From Acidimicrobiales bacterium (lineage in GTDB: Bacteria > Actinomycetota > Acidimicrobiia > Acidimicrobiales > Aldehydirespiratoraceae), in NCBI GenBank assembly GCA_029263195.1, contig JAJCXX010000095.1, positions 1 to 40,781 on the forward strand: a stretch of DNA of 40,781 nt. Direction: 5' to 3'. Both the position numbers and the translations under genes were made by a program. A model generated the notes under the pieces. That model was given only the letters and a program-made list of their open reading frames with translations. It made no database searches and had not been told where the DNA came from. Numbering within the stretch: the stretch's first letter is position 1; each line of letters begins with the position of its first letter. Positions 30,926-37,039 of the stretch are shown piece after piece.

Positions 30926-30944
30926 GAAGTTTCCAGTTCGAAAA

Positions 30945-31691
30945 TCAAACGAGAGGCCAAGGCCAACGGCGGCCCCCGGTGTCGTCCTCAGGGAAGCATC
31001 CAGTGTCAATCAGATGTCGCGATCGGGACATCACGGCGTCGCGTTCGAACGAATTGAGCAAAACGGCCGCTTCCTCGGGCAGGCCGGACTCGACGAGGGA
31101 CTCCAGATCCGTGACGATTGCCACGGGCAATTCCTCACCGGCAAAATCCCAGATGACGGTGCGCAACTTGAACTCCCGGTGCAGGGCCACGCCATGGTCG
31201 ATGGCGCGGATCTGTCCGTCGGTGCCCAACAGACAATGCCCGGACTTTCGGTCGGTGTTGTTGATCACGATGTCGAGAGCACAAATCCTGCGGAACGCAT
31301 CGTCGTGATCAGGCCCGGCTTCATGGAGGGTGAAGTAGTGCTCCTCGAACCTGCTCGGCGCGAACAGCTGAAATGAGCCGATCCCGGCCGGCAGGTCGCG
31401 TCGCGAGATGGTCGGCGGTACCAAATCCCAGCCAAGTCTCTCCGAGATCAGATACGTAGCGATCTCTCGCTGATAGAGGCCGTCGGGAAAGTCCCAGAGC
31501 GGACGCTCGCCCCGCAACGGCTTGTAGATCGCCTGAGCCGACAGTCCCTCGTGAACAACATCGACCAGGAACGTCGCGTTGGACGAGTACGGCATCCGGC
31601 CTCGAAGCTCTGGGGTGCCTTCGGTCAGAAGATCGAGGGCCCGTCGTGTCTCGATCGGATCCCGGTCGAAGAACGGTGACTCGTTCGGCAT
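30945..31691 (-). CDS. SCO1664 family protein (PI3/4-kinase-like fold)
   Basis: A 248-aa protein of the SCO1664 family, related to atypical PI3/PI4-kinase-like folds. Seen: RMPYSSNATFLVDV, AIYKPLRGERPLWDFPDGLYQREIATYLIS (the Lys and Glu expected for nucleotide binding), ALDIVINNTDRKSGHCLLG (N-x-x-D-R-K, like the catalytic loop) and RAIDHGVALH (D-H-G, like D-F-G). Activity is not established. It lies 7 bp after the DUF3090 gene; in many actinobacteria the trio MSMEG_4193 - DUF3090 - SCO1664 is next to mycothiol biosynthesis gene mshC. Confidence 0.87.
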   Translation of the reverse strand: MPNESPFFDRDPIETRRALDLLTEGTPELRGRMPYSSNATFLVDVVHEGLSAQAIYKPLRGERPLWDFPDGLYQREIATYLISERLGWDLVPPTISRRDLPAGIGSFQLFAPSRFEEHYFTLHEAGPDHDDAFRRICALDIVINNTDRKSGHCLLGTDGQIRAIDHGVALHREFKLRTVIWDFAGEELPVAIVTDLESLVESGLPEEAAVLLNSFERDAVMSRSRHLIDTGCFPEDDTGGRRWPWPLV

Positions 31692-31698
31692 CAAGGGC

Positions 31699-32202
31699 TC
31701 AGTTGTGGCACGGGCACCAGTCGCCGTTGCTGGTTTCGAGAGGTCGGCCGCAGTACTGACATGGAGGTCGGCCCGCGGCCACGATCTCCCGCGAACGACC
31801 CACGAGCCCGGCAACCTGCTCGCGGCTGAGAGTGAAACGAGCCCGCGCCGGCTCAGGGCCGTCGTCGTCGTCGGTATCGGTGAGTTCTTCGGCAATGATG
31901 ATCAGACGATCGGCCTCCTCGGTGTAGGCCACCCCCATCGATCCAATGGTCCACTCCGGCACGACCGGCTCACGCAGACTCATGTCGTCGGGGAGCGAAG
32001 ACAGTTCGGGGCGGGGGAGCTCCTCGAGAGCCCGCTCGAGGTAGTCGGCCAAAGCAGAAACCTGCTGCTTCTCGATCTTGAGCGACACGAACCGGCCCTC
32101 ACCGCGGCACTGGAGATAGAAGACTCGCTGGCCGCGAGGGCCGAGTGTCCCCACGGTCATGAACTCCAACACCTCGAAGTGAAACGACTCGGCCGGACTC
32201 AT
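31699..32202 (-). CDS. DUF3090 family protein with zinc-ribbon-like end
   Basis: A 167-aa protein of the actinobacterial DUF3090 family. Features: FHFEVLEFMTVGTLGPRGQRVFYLQ, FVSLKIEKQQVSALADYLERAL, and a C-terminal PPCQYCGRPLETSNGDWCPCHN with two C-x-x-C/C-x-C pairs, a probable zinc ribbon. Function unknown; the protein is always in this neighbourhood in actinobacteria as far as I know. The ATG overlaps the upstream gene's stop by 4 bp. Confidence 0.9.
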   Translation of the reverse strand: MSPAESFHFEVLEFMTVGTLGPRGQRVFYLQCRGEGRFVSLKIEKQQVSALADYLERALEELPRPELSSLPDDMSLREPVVPEWTIGSMGVAYTEEADRLIIIAEELTDTDDDDGPEPARARFTLSREQVAGLVGRSREIVAAGRPPCQYCGRPLETSNGDWCPCHN

Positions 32203-32846
32203 GACGGGGCCAGTGACCTGAGATCGTCGCCCGTGGAATTCACCGTGAGAACCATTGGGCCCGATGTCGAGTAGAGAATGGCTGTGATTGAACACGGAGA
32301 CACGACGATGCGCTGGAACAGGTCGAGGTGAGTGCCGGTGGCACTGGCAACGATCGCCTTGATCACATCGGCGTGGGAGACCGCCACGATCGTCTGGCCG
32401 CGATGTTGGTCGACAAGCTGGTGGACACAGTCGACAGAGCGGGTCTGCATCTCGGAGAACGATTCGCCGCCCGGAAACGTGAAGCCGCTCGGGTAGCGCT
32501 GCACCGTCTGCCAGGACTCCAGCTTCCGGAGTTCGGAGAGCTTGCGGCCGGTCCATCGGCCGAAGTCGCACTCGATGAGCCCCTTGGCCTGACGCACCCG
32601 CAGCTTCCGCGCCCGAGCAATTGGCGCTGCAGTCTCACGGGTGCGTTCCATTGGCGAGGCATAGACCGCGGCGATCGATGACAGAACCGCTATGCGGGCG
32701 GCCGCGGCTTCGGCCTGCTCGCGCCCGGTGTCGGCCAGGTGCAGCCCAGGGGCTCTCCCCGGCAGAGTTGCGCCCGTGGTGGGGGTCTGCCCGTGGCGCA
32801 CGAACAGCACCAAGGTCGGATTTGCGGGCTTGCGTCGACGCGTCAT
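32199..32846 (-). CDS. MSMEG_4193 family histidine phosphatase
   Basis: A 215-aa histidine-phosphatase-fold protein (putative phosphomutase of the MSMEG_4193 family). Catalytic FVR17-H18-G19, second phosphate-pocket region TRETAAPIARARKLRV and IECDFGRWTG, and the late histidine in VAVSHADVIKAI. First gene of a coupled trio with DUF3090 and SCO1664. ATG 32846 is taken, with TACGTT 11 nt upstream; downstream TTG/GTG codons directly before LFVRHG are alternatives that would shorten it by about 11 residues. Confidence 0.88.
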   Translation of the reverse strand: MTRRRKPANPTLVLFVRHGQTPTTGATLPGRAPGLHLADTGREQAEAAAARIAVLSSIAAVYASPMERTRETAAPIARARKLRVRQAKGLIECDFGRWTGRKLSELRKLESWQTVQRYPSGFTFPGGESFSEMQTRSVDCVHQLVDQHRGQTIVAVSHADVIKAIVASATGTHLDLFQRIVVSPCSITAILYSTSGPMVLTVNSTGDDLRSLAPS

Positions 32847-32857
32847 GAGTGAACGCC

Positions 32858-32867
32858 AACGTACCCT
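32858..32867. promoter_or_regulatory. overlapping divergent -10 boxes
   Basis: The 10-mer AACGTACCCT contains TACCCT on the plus strand (32862-32867), 7 nt before GTG 32875 of the glycosylase gene, and TACGTT on the minus strand (32863-32858), 11 nt before ATG 32846 of the phosphatase gene. The two promoters share two bases, so simultaneous occupancy is unlikely. Confidence 0.45.
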
Positions 32868-32874
32868 GCTACGA

Positions 32875-33570
32875 GTGGGAACCGCAGATCACCAACTGCC
32901 CGATCATCTCGGGCTGAAGGCACTCGAAGATGAGTTGGTGTCGTGCCGCGAATGCCCTCGACTGGTCGAGTGGCGTGAGGCGATTGGTCGCGACAAGCGG
33001 GCTGCCTACCGCGACGACGACTACTGGGCTCGGCCGGTTCCCGGGTTCGGCGATCCGGCTGCCCGACTCGTGGTGGTGGGACTCGCCCCGGCCGCGCACG
33101 GAGCCAACCGGACGGGACGGATGTTCACCGGTGACCGCTCGGGCGACTGGCTGTACCGGGCCATGTGGCGGGCCGGCTACGCATCGCAGCCCGAGTCTGT
33201 CGGACGCGACGATGGCCTGACTCTCACCGATGCCTGGGTGACCTCTCCGGTGAAGTGCGCCCCGCCGGCCAACAAGCCAACACCGGCCGAGCGCGACAGT
33301 TGTCGTCCGTTCTTTGCTCGGGAGATGGCTGCTCTGACCAGAGTCAAAGTGGTTGTGGTGCTGGGGCTGTTCGGATATCAGGTCGCCTGCAATGAGCTCG
33401 AAATCAGGCCCCGACCCAAGTTCGGTCACGGGGTGGAGGTCCCGATCTCCGATGATCGAACACTCATCTGCAGCTACCACGTGAGCCAACAGAACACGTT
33501 CACCGGTCGGCTCACCGAGGAGATGCTCGATTCCGTGTTCAACAGAGCGCGACAAATCAGCGCCGGGTGA
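32875..33570 (+). CDS. uracil-DNA glycosylase, family 5 (UdgB type)
   Basis: A 231-aa Fe-S uracil-DNA glycosylase. Cys motif VSCRECPRLVEWRE at the N-terminus, further cysteines in SPVKCAPP and RDSCRPFF complete the cluster ligand set. The active-site stretch is VVGLAPAAHGANRTGRMFTGD, with A-H instead of the Asp of families 1 and 4, typical of family 5. Late motif SYHVSQQNTFTG. The GTG at 32875 is preferred because TACCCT is 7 nt upstream; an in-frame ATG at 32845 would overlap the divergent start codon. A hairpin lies 14 nt after the stop. Removes uracil and deaminated purines in base excision repair. Confidence 0.9.
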   Translation: MGTADHQLPDHLGLKALEDELVSCRECPRLVEWREAIGRDKRAAYRDDDYWARPVPGFGDPAARLVVVGLAPAAHGANRTGRMFTGDRSGDWLYRAMWRAGYASQPESVGRDDGLTLTDAWVTSPVKCAPPANKPTPAERDSCRPFFAREMAALTRVKVVVVLGLFGYQVACNELEIRPRPKFGHGVEVPISDDRTLICSYHVSQQNTFTGRLTEEMLDSVFNRARQISAG

Positions 33571-33584
33571 TCCGTTGACCCCAT

Positions 33585-33604
33585 ACCTGTCGCGTTCGGC
33601 AGGT
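33585..33604 (+). terminator. hairpin terminator after the glycosylase gene
   Basis: ACCTGTCG (33585-33592) pairs with CGGCAGGT (33597-33604), 8 bp with one G-U, around the tetraloop CGTT, 14 nt after the stop. A short CTTGGG follows rather than a U tract. Confidence 0.5.
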
Positions 33605-33720
33605 CTTGGGACCTACGGCGCCGGCGTGAAGGTGGGCCGAATGCGCCGAAATCCTGCCCAATTCGGTGATTGGTCCGATTTACCCTTTGGTCGCCGCCTG
33701 TATGGGACGAAACATTCGAC

Positions 33721-33996
33721 ATGACTTTCGATCGGGTTCACAGGGCAGAAGACGGCCATCCCCATTCCGATGGAGTCGTGCTCGATCTGACAGACGAGGT
33801 CGGAATGCTGGTGGAGAACTACGTGGAAATCAATCCTGATGCGGTTCGTGGACTCCTGTCGGCGCTGAATCTGGCGCCGGCCGAACGGGTGGAAACGAAG
33901 GACTCAGCGGCGATCTACGACCTGGCGATGTACCGGGCAACGGGAAGCGCCCATCTGGCCGAACTGTTCTGCCGGGAGTTTCGCCCAGCCCGCTGA
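33721..33996 (+). CDS. small hypothetical protein
   Basis: Unrecognised 91-aa soluble protein. It is acidic at the start (DLTDEVGMLVENYVEINPDAVRGLLSAL) and has a helical C-terminal half ending LFCREFRPAR. It looks like a small single-domain protein; codon use matches its neighbours. ATG 33721 is the first clear start; no good Shine-Dalgarno. A TACCCT box at 33681-33686 could give a short leader. It lies between the glycosylase terminator and the lipoprotein promoter, so it may be monocistronic. Confidence 0.5.
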   Translation: MTFDRVHRAEDGHPHSDGVVLDLTDEVGMLVENYVEINPDAVRGLLSALNLAPAERVETKDSAAIYDLAMYRATGSAHLAELFCREFRPAR

Positions 33997-34012
33997 TATC
34001 GAATCGATCCGC

Positions 34013-34018
34013 TAGCCT
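34013..34018 (+). promoter_or_regulatory. -10 box TAGCCT of the small lipoprotein
   Basis: TAGCCT, 7 nt, then GTG 34026, the same arrangement as at the septum-formation lipoprotein. Confidence 0.5.
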
Positions 34019-34025
34019 CCAAGCC

Positions 34026-34445
34026 GTGATCGACTCCCGTAACAAGTCTCGGCGAGCACTCTGGGCCGGCCTCATGGCTTTGGTTCTCGTAGCCGCCGCG
34101 TGCAGCTCAAGCAACGACCCGAATTCGTGGACCGAGGCCGGCGAAACCGACCAGGTTCGAACCAACTTCGTCAAGGCCTGTCAGACGGCCAACGAAGGTG
34201 TCGACCAGTTGAGTCAGAACCAAGCCGCGAGTTACTGCACCCAGACCTTCGAGGCTCTGGTGGACTACTACGGCGGAGAGATCATGCCCGACGGGATCTT
34301 GCAGGACTCGTCCACTGCCACTGTTGGTCGCGACTTCGAGGCCTTCCTGCAGCTCGACAAAGACCTTCGTTCCGACCCGACGAGCATTCCGTCGGAGATC
34401 ACCGAAATCCTGAGCGGAATCATCGAGTCGGTCACGTCGGGATGA
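34026..34445 (+). CDS. small predicted lipoprotein
   Basis: Unrecognised 139-aa exported lipoprotein. Signal peptide with basic NKSRR, hydrophobic ALWAGLMALVLVAAA and Cys26 as lipid site, followed by SSSND. The mature part has two further cysteines (VKACQTANEG and ASYCTQTFEAL), possibly a disulfide, and is mainly helical. The GTG start is fixed by the -10 box 7 nt upstream. It precedes a PPOX-type flavoprotein gene by 22 bp. Confidence 0.75.
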   Translation: MIDSRNKSRRALWAGLMALVLVAAACSSSNDPNSWTEAGETDQVRTNFVKACQTANEGVDQLSQNQAASYCTQTFEALVDYYGGEIMPDGILQDSSTATVGRDFEAFLQLDKDLRSDPTSIPSEITEILSGIIESVTSG

Positions 34446-34467
34446 GATTGCTCTCGTCGTTGAACCG

Positions 34468-35067
34468 ATGAGCGATTCGACTCAACCCGGCGAACTCTAC
34501 GGCCGCGAGTCGCGTGCTCTTCAGGATCAGTTCGACAGTCGACGTTTGGCCGACCGCCTGGCGGAGATCACGCTCAACGACCGACTCGACGACAACCTTC
34601 GAGGTTTCATCGAGGCCGTTTCGTCCTTCTATCTGGCGACCGTCGACTCCGAGGGATTCCCCGACGTGTCTCACAAAGGTGGCGATCCGGGTTTCGTCGT
34701 GTGCCCCGACGACCGCACGATTCTGATCCCGAGCTTCGATGGCAATGGCATGTATCGCAGCCTGGGCAACATCATCAACAATGGTCGCGTCGCCATGCTG
34801 TTCGTGAGCTTCGGCCCCGACGCCCAACGCTGGCGGGTGCAGGGCCATGCAGTTGTTCACACGTCGGGCCCCGTGGTCGACCGTGTGCACGGTGCCGAAG
34901 CCGTTATCGAGGTCACCGTCGGCCGGACCTTCCCCAACTGCCCGAGATACCTGCCCGATCACGCCACGGGAGCGCCGTCGGACGACACGCCGCGACCAGG
35001 AGTGGTGCCGCCGGTAGCTGAATGGAAGACGTGGGAGATGTTCAGCGAGGTTCTTCCCGATAGGTGA
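34468..35067 (+). CDS. pyridoxamine 5'-phosphate oxidase-like flavoprotein
   Basis: A 199-aa protein of the PNPOx-like split-barrel fold. Seen: AVSSFYLATVDSEGFPDVSHKGGDPGFV, the FMN-phosphate contact strand, then LIPSFDGNGMYRSLGNIINNGRVAMLFVSF, and RWRVQGHAVV. It resembles proteins annotated as pyridoxamine-5-phosphate oxidase-related FMN-binding; in actinobacteria many such split-barrel proteins use F420 instead. Cofactor cannot be decided by eye. Its 3' end overlaps the class V aminotransferase gene by 4 bp. Confidence 0.82.
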   Translation: MSDSTQPGELYGRESRALQDQFDSRRLADRLAEITLNDRLDDNLRGFIEAVSSFYLATVDSEGFPDVSHKGGDPGFVVCPDDRTILIPSFDGNGMYRSLGNIINNGRVAMLFVSFGPDAQRWRVQGHAVVHTSGPVVDRVHGAEAVIEVTVGRTFPNCPRYLPDHATGAPSDDTPRPGVVPPVAEWKTWEMFSEVLPDR

Positions 35068-36374
35068 TCCGCGAGCGGCTCACGGCCGCTGCGGTCGACT
35101 ACGTTGCGCACATGACCTCCAAGTCCGAACTGTTGCCAGCGTTCGATGTCGGGTTCGTTCGTAGTCAGTTTCCAGCGTTCAGCCATCACGAGATCGGTCG
35201 CTGGGCTCACCTCGAGAACGCTGGCGGCAGCTATGTCCCGCGGCAGGTGATCGACCCGGTGACGGCTCTGTTCAGCAATCACAAGACCCAACCGAATTGG
35301 GATTTCGCTGCGTCACTGCGGGCCACGGAGGCGATTGATCATTCGCGGGACCTGATGGCGGCGACCTTCAATGCGCAGCCCGATGAGATCCACTTCGGCC
35401 CGTCCACCTCTCAGAACACTTACGTTCTGGCGAGATCGTTGCGCCACGGCTGGAACGATGGTGATGAGGTCATCGTCACCAATCAGGATCACGAAGCCAA
35501 CATCGGGGCTTGGCGTCGGTTGGCCGAGACAGGAATGGTGGTGAAGGAGTGGTCGGTCGACCCAGCCACGGGGATGCTCGACATTGCGGAACTGGAGTCT
35601 CTGATCACGGAGCGGACCCGACTCGTGGCACTGACCCACGCCTCGAATGTGGCGGCGACGGTGAACCCTGTCGGGAAGGTCGCCGAGTTGGTACACACCG
35701 TCGGTGGACTGTTGGTGATCGATGGGGTGTCCTACGCCCCTCACTATCCGATCGACGTGAAGGCGCTCGATTGCGACGTCTATCTCTACAGCGCCTACAA
35801 GACCTACGGACCCCACGTCGGGATGATGTACACGAAGAGAAGCGTCCTCGAATCGGCCCACCACGAGGGCCACTTCTTCAACGAGTCGCATCTCTCGGCC
35901 CGGCTGACCCCGGCCGGCCCGGACCATGTCGAGGTTGGTGCCTGTGGTGGAGTTGTCGACTACTACAACGCGGTGCACGACCATCACTTCGGTGGTGGAG
36001 GGTCGCAGACGCAGGTCGAGCGAATCAGCGATGTCTTCGACTTGTTTGGGGTCCAAGAGCAGTTCCTCATGACGCCACTTGTCGAGTTCCTCGCCGATCG
36101 CGACGATGTGCATCTCGTCGGAAGTCGGTCAACCGATCACTCGAAGCGTGCCCCGACCCTTGCGTTCCACAGCGGCAAGGTCGCGTCGGCTCGAATCTAC
36201 GACGCGTTGATTTCTGCCGAGGTCTCCTGTGGCCACGGAAACTTTTACGCCCACCGACTCGTGACCGCTCTAGGGCTCGACCCCGACGACGGTGTGGTGC
36301 GTCTGTCGATGGTGCACTACAACACGCTCGAGGATGTCGAGCGTGCACTCGCTGTTCTCGACGAGATTCTCTGA
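35064..36374 (+). CDS. class V aminotransferase, cysteine-desulfurase-like
   Basis: A 436-aa PLP enzyme of the class V fold (SufS/CsdA-like family). FGPSTSQNTYVLAR, TNQDHEANIGAWRRLA, LVALTHASNVAATVNPVGKVAELVH, Asp220 (VIDGVSYAPH) and the PLP lysine K246 in YSAYKTYGPHVG are all in place. I do not see a mobile loop with the catalytic Cys typical of cysteine desulfurases, so it may belong to the related aminotransferase-like subgroup. The GTG at 35064 overlaps the upstream stop; ATG 35112 (residue 17) is an alternative. Convergent with the DsbA-fold gene. Confidence 0.88.
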   Translation: MIRERLTAAAVDYVAHMTSKSELLPAFDVGFVRSQFPAFSHHEIGRWAHLENAGGSYVPRQVIDPVTALFSNHKTQPNWDFAASLRATEAIDHSRDLMAATFNAQPDEIHFGPSTSQNTYVLARSLRHGWNDGDEVIVTNQDHEANIGAWRRLAETGMVVKEWSVDPATGMLDIAELESLITERTRLVALTHASNVAATVNPVGKVAELVHTVGGLLVIDGVSYAPHYPIDVKALDCDVYLYSAYKTYGPHVGMMYTKRSVLESAHHEGHFFNESHLSARLTPAGPDHVEVGACGGVVDYYNAVHDHHFGGGGSQTQVERISDVFDLFGVQEQFLMTPLVEFLADRDDVHLVGSRSTDHSKRAPTLAFHSGKVASARIYDALISAEVSCGHGNFYAHRLVTALGLDPDDGVVRLSMVHYNTLEDVERALAVLDEIL

Positions 36375-36402
36375 CGGCAGCTCCCGGAGGGTCGGCCTCT
36401 GA

Positions 36403-37032
36403 TCAGGGCCTGTCGCCGAACTCCGGAGCTTCGGTTCGGGTGCGCTTGAGCTCCCAGAAACCGTCGACGTTCATCATGGCGGTCAGGGCGTCCCACATGG
36501 CGAGGGAATCCTCGGTCGGTGGAACCCGTGTGATGACCGGGCCGAAGTATCCCTGTTTCACGCCTTCGCGATTCTCGATTGCGATGATCGGAGTGCCCAC
36601 GTCGTCGCCGGTGAGCTCCAGGCCTGAATCCATTCGAGTTCGGATCTCGTCGTCCCACTTCTCGTCGTCGAACGCCTCGGCATGCTTCGGGTCTGCACCG
36701 ATTGTCTCCACGATCTCCAGAGCAGTGAAATCGCGCGATTGGTCGTGGTGGATTCGGCGGCCGCACTCCCAGTAGAAGTCGAAAGCGGCTTCGTTGCCGT
36801 CGGCGTCGCGTATCGATTCCATCACCCTCAGCAATCGATGCGTGAAATACACGACCTCGTAGTGCTCGGAGTCTTCGTCGGGTTCGTTCTTGAAGAACAA
36901 ACTGATGGGTTGCCATGTGATGTGGAGCCCTCGGGCGGGCATTACCTCGTCGACGACCCAACGGGCCGTCACCCAACACCACGGTCAAATGGGATCAACC
37001 CAGAATTCAACTTCAGTAGCTGTTTTGGTCAC
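36403..37032 (-). CDS. candidate selenoprotein: mycothiol-dependent reductase (Rv2466c-like), UPWC active site
   Basis: A DsbA-fold reductase of 209 aa if the in-frame TGA at 36987-36985 is read as selenocysteine. Starting at GTG 37032 the N-terminus is VEFWVDPI-U16-P17-W18-C19-WVTARW, aligned with FWFDPLCPWCW as I recall it for Mycobacterium Rv2466c, and the C-terminus ends ELKRTRTEAPEFG, also as in Rv2466c; that protein is about 207 aa. Other matching parts are GDDVGTPIIAI and GYFGPVITRVP. The start lies 7 nt after the stop of the frhB-like gene on the same strand, so an N-terminal extension is expected. The alternative GTG at 36972, after the TGA, would remove strand 1 and both active-site residues. 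A SECIS-like hairpin follows the TGA. A sequencing error or a decayed gene are the alternatives. Confidence 0.8.
36952..36987 (-). promoter_or_regulatory. TGA codon with candidate bacterial SECIS hairpin
   Basis: On the minus strand the TGA (36987-36985) is followed by 14 nt and then an 8-bp stem, GACGGCCC (36970-36963) with GGGUCGUC (36959-36952), fully paired with one G-U, closed by the loop GUU. The loop starts 23 nt after the TGA and begins with G. This fits the known bacterial SECIS rule: stem-loop within the coding sequence, loop 16-37 nt after UGA, G in the first two loop positions. The sequence is seen directly; SelB recognition is inference. Confidence 0.65.
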
Positions 37033-37039
37033 GGCTCAT

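Larger units (their letters stand above)
30655..30944. other. 290-bp structured intergenic region
   Basis: No gene is supported here. It is downstream of the SCO1664 gene and upstream of RidA, both on the minus strand. It is poorer in GC than its surroundings by eye and contains two clear hairpins, a CGGT/ACCG stem (30880-30893) and a DnaA-box-like 9-mer (see separate entries). A weaker ATCCACA match lies at 30695-30701. Confidence 0.5.

Noticed and set aside
30364..31308. Long plus-strand reading frame across the RidA start, the intergenic gap and the SCO1664 end
   Set aside because: It is antisense to two well-supported genes, is rich in Arg and Ser without domain features, and behaves as a GC-driven shadow.
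32845..33570. Uracil-DNA glycosylase starting at ATG 32845, with start codons overlapping in CATG
   Set aside because: A -10 box lies 7 nt before the in-frame GTG at 32875 and would fall inside the gene; residues before it are not needed by the family.
36403..36972. A 189-aa protein starting at GTG 36972
   Set aside because: It lacks the first strand and both active-site positions of the DsbA fold, has no ribosome-binding site and leaves an unexplained conserved coding stretch back to 37032.
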